Origin: CAVVIH01 sp963748295
GTDB taxonomy: Bacteria; Acidobacteriota; Vicinamibacteria; Vicinamibacterales; 2-12-FULL-66-21
Direction: 5' to 3'
Assembly (NCBI GenBank): GCA_963748295.1
Contig: CAVVIH010000004.1
Location: forward strand, 124,001-188,000
DNA length: 64,000 bases
The notes under the pieces are model-generated. The model did no database searches. It had not been told where the DNA came from and was given only the letters and a program-made list of their open reading frames with translations. The position numbers and the translations under genes were made by a program. Positions 56,401 through 64,000 of the stretch are shown here, piece by piece (positions within the stretch are counted from its first letter, which is position 1; every line of letters begins with the position of its first letter).

Positions 56401-57596
56401 GGAGTCCCTTTCTGTAGCCATTGTAAGGGATCCACCGGCCGGGCGTCGATTCGCAACTCGAAGTAGAGGGACGGGTTGCCGGTCGGACTTCGTCCCGACA
56501 GCCCTACCGTGGTGCCAGCCTCGACGCGGTCGCCGCGCTGCACCTGGGCCGAGGCCAGGTGCCCGTAGAGCGAGAACGCCCCGCCGCCATGTTCGACGAT
56601 GACCAGCGTCCCGTAGCCGGTGAACTGGTCGGCATAGGCAACCGTCCCTTCGTGGACGGCATTCACCCTCTGTCCCTCGGCAACCGTAATCTCGATGCCG
56701 TTGCGGACGACTTCGGTGCCGAAGCGGCTGCTGGTTTCGCGTCCGAAGCGGTTGGCGACGCGGCCGCGCGCCGGCCAGGGCAATGCGCCCTGAAAGGCCT
56801 GCACCGGGAGGTTGACCGGCGGCGCGCCGTTCCCGTCGGCGGCGTTCATCGAGGCTTGCAGGCGCTGCTGCGCCGCCTGCAGCTCGCTGCTCATCTGCGC
56901 GTTCAAGTCCCGGCGGGCGTCGATTGAGTCCACCAGCGTCGTGTGCGCCCGCACCGCGCGGTCCATCGCCGCGCGGGCGCGGCGCGCATCCGCGTGCAGC
57001 TGTTCGAGCTTGTCGGCGCGGCCCTGCAGATCCCGCTGTTCCTTCTCGAGCGCCTGCAGCGTGCGCTGATGCGCCAGCACGCGCTCGCGATCGATCGTGT
57101 GCAGCGCCGCCGCATTGCGATACGCGCGTCCCACCGTCCGCAGATCGTCGACGTCGAGCAGCATGCGCCAGTAGCCGCTGCGTCCGAGCTTGTAGAGATT
57201 GACGAGCCGCGCATCGACATCCGGCCGCTCGGCTTCGGCGGTCTGACGCAGCGTGTTCGCGCGCTCCATGGTGGCTTTCAGCTGCCGTTCAGTCTCCGCC
57301 AGGTCCTTTTCGACGCGCCCTACGTCGTTCGCGCGGGCCTGACGCTCCGTCTCGAGCTGCTTCAGCTCGGTGAGCAGCTTGCTCTGTTGGGCGACGAGCG
57401 CATCCGCTTCACGCAGCAGCGTGCGAATCCGATCGCTCGCGCGCTTCTCCGCACGTGCACGATCCTGGGGCGCCGAGCTCTGCGCGAGAATGGGAACGGA
57501 GCTCAGCCCCACGGAGATGACGGCGGCGAGCAGCAGGCACACGGCCACCTTCTTCGTATCGGCTCGTGTCCGTCGAGAAATACCAGAAGGTTCCAT
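56397..57596 (-). CDS. envC: EnvC-like murein hydrolase activator (degenerate LytM/M23 domain)
   Basis: A 399-residue exported protein. A signal anchor at about 17-38 is followed by a long coiled coil (about 45-270: LLREADALVAQQSKLLTELK, LEKEQRDLQGRADKLEQLHA) and a C-terminal M23 domain (about 285-399). The zinc ligands of active M23 peptidases are missing: HxxxD is NGIEI, and the HxH histidine is tyrosine in SLYFELR; only SLYGHL keeps a histidine. EnvC of E. coli is similarly inactive and switches on amidases at the septum. The likely client here is the amidase at 22100-23659. It is coupled to the S41 homologue. An internal GTG preceded by GAAGG is an alternative start. Confidence 0.9.
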   Translation of the reverse strand: MEPSGISRRTRADTKKVAVCLLLAAVISVGLSSVPILAQSSAPQDRARAEKRASDRIRTLLREADALVAQQSKLLTELKQLETERQARANDVGRVEKDLAETERQLKATMERANTLRQTAEAERPDVDARLVNLYKLGRSGYWRMLLDVDDLRTVGRAYRNAAALHTIDRERVLAHQRTLQALEKEQRDLQGRADKLEQLHADARRARAAMDRAVRAHTTLVDSIDARRDLNAQMSSELQAAQQRLQASMNAADGNGAPPVNLPVQAFQGALPWPARGRVANRFGRETSSRFGTEVVRNGIEITVAEGQRVNAVHEGTVAYADQFTGYGTLVIVEHGGGAFSLYGHLASAQVQRGDRVEAGTTVGLSGRSPTGNPSLYFELRIDARPVDPLQWLQKGTP

Positions 57597-57612
57597 GTAT
57601 TCGGGAGTACTC

Positions 57613-57618
57613 GATTAT
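57613..57618 (-). promoter_or_regulatory. Consensus -10 hexamer upstream of envC
   Basis: TATAAT on the minus strand lies 17 bases before the envC ATG at 57596. No -35 match is visible at 16-18 bases. The leader would be about ten bases long and without a Shine-Dalgarno sequence. Confidence 0.4.
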
Positions 57619-57684
57619 AGCGCCTGGGACGGATGCCAGAGCGCCCGAATGTGCGCACAGAAATGGAAGTGCTACGCTGAAAGT

Positions 57685-58143
57685 GTGCGGGTGCTCGGCA
57701 TCGATTATGGTCAGCGTCGAATCGGCCTGGCCCTGTCCGACGCGACTGGCCTTCTTGCCAGGCCGTGGAAAACAATTGCCCTCCAGGGCGGCGCGGCCCG
57801 CGCGGCCGACGCGCTCGCCGCCGAAGTGAGCAGACTGCAGGCGGAGGACGACGGGTTGGCAGCCGTTGTGCTGGGGTTTCCACGACGGCTCAGCGGTGAG
57901 CCGAACGAGCAGACGGCCAAGGTCGAGAAGCTCGCGCACTCCCTGCGCGGCCGCCTGACGGTGCCACTGGTGCTGCAGGACGAGCGGCTCACGAGCCGCG
58001 AGGCGGAGCACCTGCTCGCGCAGCGGATCAAGGACTGGCGGAAGCGGAAGGCGCTCCTGGATGCCGTCTCCGCCGCGGTGATCCTGCAGGACTACCTCGA
58101 CAGCGCGTCGATCGCCCGCTCGAAGGAGGACGAAGCTACTTGA
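57685..58143 (+). CDS. ruvX: Holliday junction resolvase-like protein RuvX (YqgF)
   Basis: About 152 residues from a GTG at 57685 (VRVLGIDYGQRRIGLALSDA). The RNase H-like fold motifs are complete: GIDYGQRRIG with the first catalytic aspartate, AVVLGFPRRLSGEPNEQTAK and VLQDERLTSREAEHLL with the catalytic glutamate and DAVSAAVILQDYL with the final aspartate. Family members process the 5' end of pre-16S rRNA. The start lacks a good ribosome-binding site. The stop overlaps the mltG TTG start (TTGA), a gene pairing widespread in bacteria. Confidence 0.93.
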   Translation: MRVLGIDYGQRRIGLALSDATGLLARPWKTIALQGGAARAADALAAEVSRLQAEDDGLAAVVLGFPRRLSGEPNEQTAKVEKLAHSLRGRLTVPLVLQDERLTSREAEHLLAQRIKDWRKRKALLDAVSAAVILQDYLDSASIARSKEDEAT

Positions 58144-59180
58144 GACGCATCGTTGGCGCGCTCGCCATCCTGATCATCCTCGGCATCCTCGGATCCGCAG
58201 CGTGGCTGTACGCGACAGTCGGCCGTCCGTACAAAGGCTACGAGGCCCCCGAGGTGTTCGTCGAGATTGCGCCGGGGAGCAGCCCGGCCGCGATGGGCCG
58301 CGTTCTCGCCGCCGCTGGCGTCGTCCCGAACGCGCCATCCTTCAGAACGGCGGTCTGGTTGCGCGGCTCAGGCCGGCGTCTCCAGGCAGGTGAATACCGA
58401 TTCGACGCGCCGATCTCGCCCGCCGACGTGGTGGACAAGCTGGCGCGCGGCGAGGTGTACCTGCAGCCGATCACGTTCCGCGAAGGGTTGAACATCAGGC
58501 AGATGGCGGCGATCTTCGAGGAACGCGGGTTCGGCACCGCGCGGGCATTCATCAAGGCGGCGTCGAATCCGCAGGCAGTCGCGGAGCTCGATCGGCAGGC
58601 GACCGATCTCGAGGGCTATCTGTTCCCCGATACCTACACGCTGCCGAGGAACGTGACCGCCGAGCAGCTCGTGAGCCGGATGGTCTCGCGATTCGAGCAG
58701 AGCCTGACGCCCGAGATCCGAGAGCAGGCCGCTGGTCGCGGGTTGAGCGTGCGTCAGCTCGTCACGCTGGCGTCGCTCGTCGAGAAGGAAACCGCCCAGG
58801 CGGACGAGCGTCCGCTCGTCGCGGCCGTCTACGCCAATCGCCTGAAGATTGGGATGGGCCTGCAATGCGATCCGACGGTGATTTATGCACTGGAGCGGGC
58901 GGGGCGCTACTCGGGCAACCTGACGCGCGAAAACCTGAAGTTCGACTCCCCCTATAACACCTACCGGTACGCCGGCCTGCCGCCCGGACCGATTGCGGCG
59001 CCGGGGCTTGCCGCGCTGCAGGCCGCGGCCAATCCGGCGGACGTTCCGTATCTGTATTTCGTCAGCCGCAACGACGGCTCGCACGCGTTCGCGGCGACGC
59101 TGGACGAACACAACCGCAACGTCCACCAGTGGCAGGTGCAATACTTCCGCGACAAGAGGGCGCGCGAGGGCACGCGCTGA
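58140..59180 (+). CDS. mltG: Endolytic transglycosylase MltG
   Basis: A 346-residue inner-membrane enzyme that cuts nascent glycan strands and sets their length. It starts at a TTG overlapping the ruvX stop. One transmembrane helix (IVGALAILIILGILGSAAWL) is followed by a LysM-like region and the YceG domain. QATDLEGYLFPDTYTLPRN (about 155-173), VTLASLVEKETAQADERPLV with the catalytic glutamate (about 218), GLQCDPTVIYAL and SPYNTYRYAGLPPGPIAAPG are diagnostic. It is followed directly by AACTCCCAA repeats. Confidence 0.97.
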   Translation: MRRIVGALAILIILGILGSAAWLYATVGRPYKGYEAPEVFVEIAPGSSPAAMGRVLAAAGVVPNAPSFRTAVWLRGSGRRLQAGEYRFDAPISPADVVDKLARGEVYLQPITFREGLNIRQMAAIFEERGFGTARAFIKAASNPQAVAELDRQATDLEGYLFPDTYTLPRNVTAEQLVSRMVSRFEQSLTPEIREQAAGRGLSVRQLVTLASLVEKETAQADERPLVAAVYANRLKIGMGLQCDPTVIYALERAGRYSGNLTRENLKFDSPYNTYRYAGLPPGPIAAPGLAALQAAANPADVPYLYFVSRNDGSHAFAATLDEHNRNVHQWQVQYFRDKRAREGTR

Positions 59181-59389
59181 CAACTCCCAAAAAGGCCAAC
59201 TCCCAACTCCCAATAAAAACTGACAACTCCCAAAAAGGCCAACTCCCAACTCCCCATAAAAACTGCCAACTCCCAAAAAACCAACTGCCAACTCCCAAGA
59301 ACCCGAGGCCCAGGAAGGACTTGGGAGTTGGGGTTTGGGCCTTGGCGGTTGTATTTTTGGGAGTTGGTTTTTTTGGGAGTTGGGATTTG
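59181..59389. repeat. Long inverted repeat of AACTCCCAA words between convergent genes
   Basis: From 59181 the plus strand carries about eight AACTCCCAA words in two similar blocks (CAACTCCCAAAAAGGCCAAC at 59181 and again at 59224). From 59321 to 59389 the complementary words GGGAGTTGG and TTGGGAGTT follow. The whole 209-base region can fold back on itself. Read from either gene, C-rich words start within three bases of the stop codon. It is a candidate bidirectional terminator. Confidence 0.88.
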
Positions 59390-60274
59390 TCAGAGCTCGC
59401 CCCACTTGAGCTTCTGGCGCAGCACGTCGAAGTAGGTCCGCTTCGACGATCGCACCAGTTGCAGCGCCCTCTCCGCCCGCGAAATCTCGATCACGTCGTC
59501 GCGCTCGACGGGATGGCCGGACTGCCCGTCGAAGGTCGCAAAAACCTCCGCGTTCGAAGTGTCCATGAGCGGGCGCACCCGCAGGGTTGCGTCGGCGGGG
59601 ACGATGACGGGACGGTTGGTGAGCATGTGCGGCGCGATCGGGGTCAGCAGCATCGCATCGAGCTCGGGGTGCACGATCGGGCCGCCGGCCGCGAGGTTGT
59701 AGGCGGTCGACCCGGTTGGCGTTGCGACGATCAGGCCGTCTGCCCGCACGCACATGATCGGCTCGTCGCCGTCCGCAACCGACAGCTCGATGATTCGCGA
59801 CAGCGCACCGCGCGTGATCACGACGTCGTTCAGCACCAGCCGTTCGGTATGGACCGATCCGTTTCTCATCGATCGGGCGCGGAGCATCATGCGGCTGTCG
59901 ATCTCCGCTTCGTCGGCCAGGACTTCTTCGAGCGATTCGTACAACTCGGCCAGCGGGATCTCCGTCAGGAATCCCAGGCTGCCGAAGTTCACGCCAAGAA
60001 TGGGCACCTCCACGTCGGCCGCGGCGATGCGGTCGGCCATGCCGATCAGCGTGCCGTCGCCGCCCAGCACGACGATCAGGTTGCAGTTCTGAGGGAGATC
60101 GTCGCGCGACCAGGTGGCGCGGCCCGCCGGGAGCCCCGCGAGGGCGGCGGTGTCGGTCTCGAACACCGGCTCGATCGCCCTGGCTTCGAGCCAGCCGGCA
60201 AGTTCCGCGAGGACGCCGGCAGCCGCATCGAGACGATGCTTCGCGACGAGGCCGACACGCTCGATGCTGGACAT
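59390..60274 (-). CDS. nadK: NAD kinase
   Basis: About 294 residues from the ATG at 60274 (MSSIERVGLVAKHRLDAAAG). The ATP/polyphosphate motif LIVVLGGDGTLIGMADRIAA (about 65-84), GVNFGSLGFLTEIPL, LVLNDVVITRGALSRIIEL (catalytic ND) and ADGLIVATPTGSTAYNLAAG are all present. It makes NADP from NAD. An upstream in-frame start lies within tlyA and adds unrelated residues. It follows tlyA by 22 bases. Confidence 0.97.
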   Translation of the reverse strand: MSSIERVGLVAKHRLDAAAGVLAELAGWLEARAIEPVFETDTAALAGLPAGRATWSRDDLPQNCNLIVVLGGDGTLIGMADRIAAADVEVPILGVNFGSLGFLTEIPLAELYESLEEVLADEAEIDSRMMLRARSMRNGSVHTERLVLNDVVITRGALSRIIELSVADGDEPIMCVRADGLIVATPTGSTAYNLAAGGPIVHPELDAMLLTPIAPHMLTNRPVIVPADATLRVRPLMDTSNAEVFATFDGQSGHPVERDDVIEISRAERALQLVRSSKRTYFDVLRQKLKWGEL

Positions 60275-60296
60275 CTTCGGTGCGCTCGCTTTCGCT

Positions 60297-61040
60297 TCAG
60301 TGCCGCAGGTGCAGCAGGAATTCGCGATTGCCCTCCATGCCGGCAATCGGGGACTCGATCGATCCGGAGCGCCTCAATCCTAGCGTATCTGCGGCGGCCG
60401 CGATTTCGTCGACGACCCTGGCATGGATGTCCGGATCCCGCACGATGCCCCCTTTGCCGACCTCGCCGCGGCCGGCTTCGAACTGCGGTTTCACCAGGGC
60501 GATCACGTCGCCGCCCTCGGCGAGCAGCGGCGGAACGACTGGAAGGATGTGGCGGAGCGAAATGAACGACACATCGATCGTGACGATCCCGAACGCGCGC
60601 GCCTCGTCCGGCAGCTGATCGACGGTCAGCGCGCGGGCGTTGACGCGCTCGATGACGACCACGCGCGGGTCGGTCCGCAGCTTCCAGTCCAGTTGTCCGT
60701 GGCCGACGTCGACGGCGACGACGCGCGCGGCGCCGCGCTGCAGCAGGACGTCGGTGAACCCGCCGGTCGAGGCGCCGATGTCGAGCCCGAGCCGTCCGGC
60801 GACGTCGAGGCCGAACGCGTCGAGCGCCGCGGCGAGCTTGACGCCGCCGCGGGACACGTAAGGATGCTCGCGGCTCGCGAGCTGGACGTCCGCCTCGGCG
60901 TTGACCGGCGTGCCCGCCTTACTGACGGTCTGGCCGTCCACACGCACCTGTCCGGCCAGGATCAGGGCGCGCGCCCGCTCGCGCGACGAGGTCAGGCCGC
61001 GCTCGACGAGCAGGACGTCAAGCCGGATGCGGGCGCTCAA
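60297..61040 (-). CDS. tlyA: TlyA family rRNA 2'-O-methyltransferase
   Basis: A 247-residue protein starting at a TTG (61040) that overlaps the ispA stop (TTGA). The N-terminal S4 RNA-binding domain is RIRLDVLLVERGLTSSRERA followed by ILAGQVRVDGQTVSKAGTPV. The FtsJ-like methyltransferase domain has YVSRGGVKLAAALDAFGLDV, the SAM loop GLDIGASTGGFTDVLLQRGA and VTIDVSFISLRHILPVVPPL. TlyA methylates cytidines in 16S and sometimes 23S rRNA, giving capreomycin sensitivity. A GTG seven codons upstream is an alternative start. Confidence 0.95.
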   Translation of the reverse strand: MSARIRLDVLLVERGLTSSRERARALILAGQVRVDGQTVSKAGTPVNAEADVQLASREHPYVSRGGVKLAAALDAFGLDVAGRLGLDIGASTGGFTDVLLQRGAARVVAVDVGHGQLDWKLRTDPRVVVIERVNARALTVDQLPDEARAFGIVTIDVSFISLRHILPVVPPLLAEGGDVIALVKPQFEAGRGEVGKGGIVRDPDIHARVVDEIAAAADTLGLRRSGSIESPIAGMEGNREFLLHLRH

Positions 61041-61990
61041 TGTGTGCGTGAAAGCACCCACCGCGCGATCGCCGGCAGCTGACCGGTGATGCGCTCAGGC
61101 TCGAGGCACGCAATCGCGCGATCGACCGAATCGGCCGCCAGCCGGCGGGACTGCTCGAGTCCATACAGCGCCGGGTAGGTCGGTTTCCCGGCCGCCGCAT
61201 CCTTGCCGGGCGTCTTCCCAAGCTGCGCCGGGGCGCCTTCGACATCGAGGATGTCGTCGACGATCTGAAAGGCGAGGCCGAGGTTCTCCGCATAGAGCCG
61301 GATCGCCGTGACCGAGCTGTCAGGAGCGCCCGCCAGCACGGATCCGGCGACTGCCGATCCGGTGATCAGGGCGCCGGTCTTGCGGCTGTGCATCGCGCGC
61401 AATCCGTCGAGATCCAGCGGCGCGGCGCCCGGGCTCGCGGCCAGCAGGTCGATCGCCTGCCCGCCGACCATGCCGGACGCGCCGGCGGCGTTGGCAATCG
61501 CGGCAATGGCTTTCAGCTTGCGCGCGCTCAACTCCTGAGCCTCGAGGCCGGGCGCGCTTCGCGGCTCACGGGCGAGCAGTGCGAACGCTTCGGTCAGCAG
61601 CGCATCGCCGCAGAGAATGGCCATGCCTTCGCCAAAGACGACATGCGATGTCGGACGCCCGCGCCGGAGCGTGTCGTTGTCCATCGCCGGGAGGTCGTCG
61701 TGTACCAGCGAATACGTGTGAATCAGTTCGACGGCGCACGCAGCTGGCAAAGCGAGCTGCCGGGCGCGGCCGGAGTCGATGCCGTGCGCCTCGGCACTCG
61801 CTTCGGCCGACGCGAGGACGAGGATCGGGCGCAGGCGTTTGCCGCCGGCCATCAGGCTGTAGCCCATGGCTTCTTCGAGCGTCGCGGGTGTATCCGCGGC
61901 GGAAGCCTGCAGGATGCGCACGAGCCCCGCATCCACCTCTTCCCGCCGCGTCGCCAGCCAGCTCGCCAGGTCGGCGGAGACGGTGCTCAC
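61037..61990 (-). CDS. ispA: Polyprenyl (farnesyl/geranylgeranyl) diphosphate synthase
   Basis: About 317 residues from a GTG (61990) overlapping the xseB stop (GTGA). GYSLMAGGKRLRPILVLASA binds isopentenyl diphosphate. The first aspartate-rich motif is IHTYSLVHDDLPAMDNDTLR (DDxxD, about 95-114). The second is GLAFQIVDDILDVEGAPAQL. KTGALITGSAVAGSVLAG and GKDAAAGKPTYPALYGLEQS are typical. The product chain length is probably C15 or C20. In Firmicutes and others dxs often stands between ispA and tlyA; here tlyA follows at once. Confidence 0.95.
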   Translation of the reverse strand: MSTVSADLASWLATRREEVDAGLVRILQASAADTPATLEEAMGYSLMAGGKRLRPILVLASAEASAEAHGIDSGRARQLALPAACAVELIHTYSLVHDDLPAMDNDTLRRGRPTSHVVFGEGMAILCGDALLTEAFALLAREPRSAPGLEAQELSARKLKAIAAIANAAGASGMVGGQAIDLLAASPGAAPLDLDGLRAMHSRKTGALITGSAVAGSVLAGAPDSSVTAIRLYAENLGLAFQIVDDILDVEGAPAQLGKTPGKDAAAGKPTYPALYGLEQSRRLAADSVDRAIACLEPERITGQLPAIARWVLSRTH

Positions 61991-62235
61991 CGTGCCGTGC
62001 CGTCGGGATCGGCGCCGAGCGAAGGTGGCGCCTGGCGGATTTCTCCGCGCTCGTTGAGGATCTCGATGCGCCGCTCGGCGGCCTCGAGCTTCGCGTGACA
62101 AAAGCGCGAGAGCTGGACGCCGCGCTCGTACAGCTCGAGCGACTTCTCGAGCGGCATGTCGCCTTCTTCGAGCGTCCGCGCAATCGTGTCGAGCTCGGCG
62201 ATCGCCGACTCGAAATCCTTGATGGTTGAATCCAT
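61987..62235 (-). CDS. xseB: Exodeoxyribonuclease VII small subunit
   Basis: An 82-residue helical subunit (MDSTIKDFESAIAELDTIAR, MPLEKSLELYERGVQLSRFC). The motif EGDMPLEKSLELYERG is diagnostic. It binds XseA to form the nuclease that degrades single-stranded DNA. It is coupled to ispA by a GTGA overlap. Confidence 0.96.
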   Translation of the reverse strand: MDSTIKDFESAIAELDTIARTLEEGDMPLEKSLELYERGVQLSRFCHAKLEAAERRIEILNERGEIRQAPPSLGADPDGTAR

Positions 62236-62236
62236 G

Positions 62237-63629
62237 TTACTTCTCGGGTTTCTCCGGCGTGTACCTCGCAATACAGCTCGCCTTCGTGCAGCGTCACCCG
62301 CACGTGATCGCCAGGCTGCACCGCCGACGCGCGCCGGACGATGGCCGTGCGATCGGCGTTCCAGCACACAGCATACCCGCGGCCGAGGACGGCGAGCGGG
62401 CTCAGCGTCTCGATGCGGGCGGCGAGCGTGCCGACCCGCGCCTGGGCGCGCTCGTGCCGTCTCGCCGCAGCCGCGCGAAGCCGGGCGTCGGCTGCTGACA
62501 GCTGTCCGCGAATCGCGACCAGCCGCCGCCGCATGTCGTGCGCGTCGAGCCGCGCCCGGACGGCGCGATGCTGACGCTCTTTGCCAATCAGGATTGCGCC
62601 GATCGCGGCCCTCAGCTCGTGCGAGAGCTCCGCGACATGCCGGCCGCGGAGCGCGAGCCGCGCGGGCCAGGTGCCGAATCCGCGGCGCCGTTCGAGCACC
62701 TGCAGCGTCACGCGCCGGCGCTGCAGCTGGCCGTGTACGCCCGCCCCGAGCCGGCGCTGCAGGTGATCGATGCGGGCGCTGAACTCGGTCTTTGCCGCCA
62801 GCACCATTTCTGCCGCCGCTGACGGCGTGGGCGCGCGCAGATCGGCGACGAAATCCGCAATCGTGAAGTCGACCTCGTGCCCGATCGCGGTCACCACCGG
62901 AACCGGGCAGAACTGAATCGCGCGGGCGACCGGTTCCTCGTTGAACGCCCAGAGATCTTCCATCGATCCGCCGCCGCGCCCGACGATGAGGACGTCGACG
63001 CCGCGAACCTTGGCAAGCTCCCGGATCCCCGCGGCGATTTCGGCGGCGGCGCCTTCACCCTGCACGCGCGCCGGGCGGATGACGACATGCGCGGTGGCAT
63101 GTCGCCGGCCGAGCACCTTGAGGATATCGCGCAGCGCGGCGCCGTCGAGCGACGTCACGATGCCGATCTTCGCGGGCAGCACCGGCAACGGTCGCTTGCG
63201 GGCAGTGTCAAAGAGCCCTTCGGCCTGCAGCCGCTTCTTCAACTGCTCGAAGGCCACCTGCAGGGCACCCGCGCCGCGCGGCTGCACGTGCTCGCAGACG
63301 AGCTGATACTCGCCTTTGGGGTCGTAGACCCCGAGCCGGCCGCGCGCGATCACGTGCTGGCCGTCTTCCAGCTTGAATTTCAGGTAGCGGACGGCCGACC
63401 GGAACATGACGGCCTTAATCTGCGCGCCCGAGTCCTTCAGCGTGAAATAGACGTGACCGGTGTTCCACGCCCGGCAGTTGGAGATCTCCCCCTCGATCCA
63501 GAGATCGCCGAAGCTCGACTCGAGCAGCTCGCGGATCGATCCGGTCAGCTCCGAGACGGAGTAGATGCGGCGTTCCGGGGCGCCTCGCTTGGAAGACTCT
63601 TCGAATGGCTCGGAGAACAGGTCCGCCAT
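62237..63629 (-). CDS. xseA: Exodeoxyribonuclease VII large subunit, frame break near the end
   Basis: About 463 residues. The ATG at 63629 begins with a short leader and YSVSELTGSIRELLESSFGD. The OB-fold domain (DLWIEGEISNCRAWNTGHVY) is followed by the catalytic region (IVGRGGGSMEDLWAFNEEPV, TAIGHEVDFTIADFVADLRA) and a long C-terminal helical region. The final block LSPLAVLGRGYAVCWN is intact. As written, the frame misses its stop and stays open through xseB and ispA to 61566. One lost base near 62265 would change the end to CEVYTPEKPEK and stop at 62237, one base before the xseB start. That is taken as the true end. Confidence 0.93.
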
Positions 63630-63633
63630 ACCG

Positions 63634-64000
63634 TCAGGCGCGCGTGGGCTCGGCCGCGCGTGCGGCCAGCGCGTCGACCTCCTGCGCCGACAGGTTGATT
63701 CGCTCGATCGCGGTGGCGCGCCCGGAGGCGGCGTCCGCGGTGATCAGGACCGCGTTCAAGCGCGGATTACCCGATGCCGCCTCGAACTTCGCCGGCATCG
63801 CGTTCAAAAACCGGCCGAGCGCCGCCTCGATCGTGACGCCGATGATCGAGTCGTGCGGGCCGGTCATGCCGGCGTCGGTGAGATACGCCGTGCCCTTCGG
63901 CAGGATTCGCTCGTCGGCCGTCTGCACGTGGGTGTGCGTGCCGATCACCGCGGTGGCGCGGCCATCGAGATGCCAGCCCATCGCCACTTTCTCCGACGTC
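63634..64000 (-). CDS. YmdB/TIGR00282-type metallophosphoesterase, C-terminal part (runs off the window)
   Basis: The last 121 or so residues of a calcineurin-like phosphoesterase; the start lies beyond 64000. TSEKVAMGWHLDGRATAVIG followed by THTHVQTADERILPKGTAYL, with the metal-binding HTHV, and TDAGMTGPHDSIIGV are hallmarks of the family. B. subtilis YmdB, next to rny there, hydrolyses 2',3'-cyclic nucleotides and affects biofilm decisions. Here it is the first known gene of the xseA operon, four bases upstream of xseA. Confidence 0.92.
   Translation of the reverse strand, partial: TSEKVAMGWHLDGRATAVIGTHTHVQTADERILPKGTAYLTDAGMTGPHDSIIGVTIEAALGRFLNAMPAKFEAASGNPRLNAVLITADAASGRATAIERINLSAQEVDALAARAAEPTRA

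Noticed and set aside
59181..59389. AACTCCCAA blocks as an insertion sequence or MITE
   Set aside because: No terminal inverted repeat with target duplication and no transposase; words vary in number and are always at stop codons.
61566..63629. A fused XseA-XseB-IspA-like 687-residue protein
   Set aside because: The region after 62240 is read out of frame with xseB and ispA, both of which are intact in their own frames.

Overview
The window looks like chromosomal DNA of a GC-rich soil Acidobacteriota, most probably class Vicinamibacteria (old subdivision 6). This is inferred from a PadR regulator fused in an overlapping operon to an ADOP-type (Acidobacterial duplicated orphan permease) FtsX/MacB permease, from large secreted Asp-box propeller proteins, from the tmRNA tag ADTQLALAA, and from abundant word-like intergenic repeats. 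No phage, integrase, transposase, plasmid or CRISPR genes were recognised.

Layout. 0-14.5 kb: Tat-exported sugar isomerase-like and Gfo/Idh/MocA oxidoreductase genes transcribed divergently, two tandem giant Asp-box (VPS10/BNR-type) secreted proteins, the CstA transporter, and a zinc-peptidase/TolB-propeller/beta-barrel fusion. 14.5-25 kb: ADOP permease with PadR, DinB-fold protein and esterase, a protein made of 29-residue IHG repeats, an amidase-GerMN-rph-rdgB group on the minus strand, and an ECF sigma/anti-sigma pair. 25-33 kb: a secreted ASH/anchor-domain protein, a repeat cluster that runs into a tmRNA gene, a coiled-coil/GAF protein and a soluble lytic transglycosylase. 33-43 kb: membrane glycosyltransferase-like proteins, an outer-membrane protein, a GntR/FCD regulator with a visible promoter-operator, and a heterodimeric ABC exporter. 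43-55 kb: a long minus-strand translation block (tRNA-Val, thrS, infC, rpmI, rplT, pheS, pheT, zapB, zapA, 6S RNA, rny, thiL, DUF2062). 55-64 kb: HU, an S41 protease homologue without catalytic residues, EnvC, then divergent ruvX-mltG, and the ymdB-like/xseA/xseB/ispA/tlyA/nadK operon.

Three RNA genes were found by eye: tmRNA (29121-29476, minus), 6S RNA (about 47127-47306, minus, just after zapA) and tRNA-Val(GAC) (54596-54672, minus).

Sequence quality matters here. Roughly 30 single-base frame breaks are visible, many of them in genes that cannot plausibly be dead (pheT, xseA, both halves of an ABC exporter). They are best read as uncorrected assembly indels, so genes are annotated across them and each break is listed.

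The most unusual signal is not a gene. At about sixteen gene 3' ends, short tandem words of different families (AACTCCCAA, AGCTGAGAGCTGA, GCAGACCT-AGGTCTGC and others) begin on or within a few bases of the stop codon. The AACTCCC family keeps the same orientation relative to the gene at all six of its sites. A separate palindromic family abuts the CCA ends of both tmRNA and tRNA-Val. Other points are a probable ATC start codon for infC, several probable leaderless promoters, a PheT without its tRNA-binding OB domain, and a degenerate/competent pair of ABC ATPase sites.
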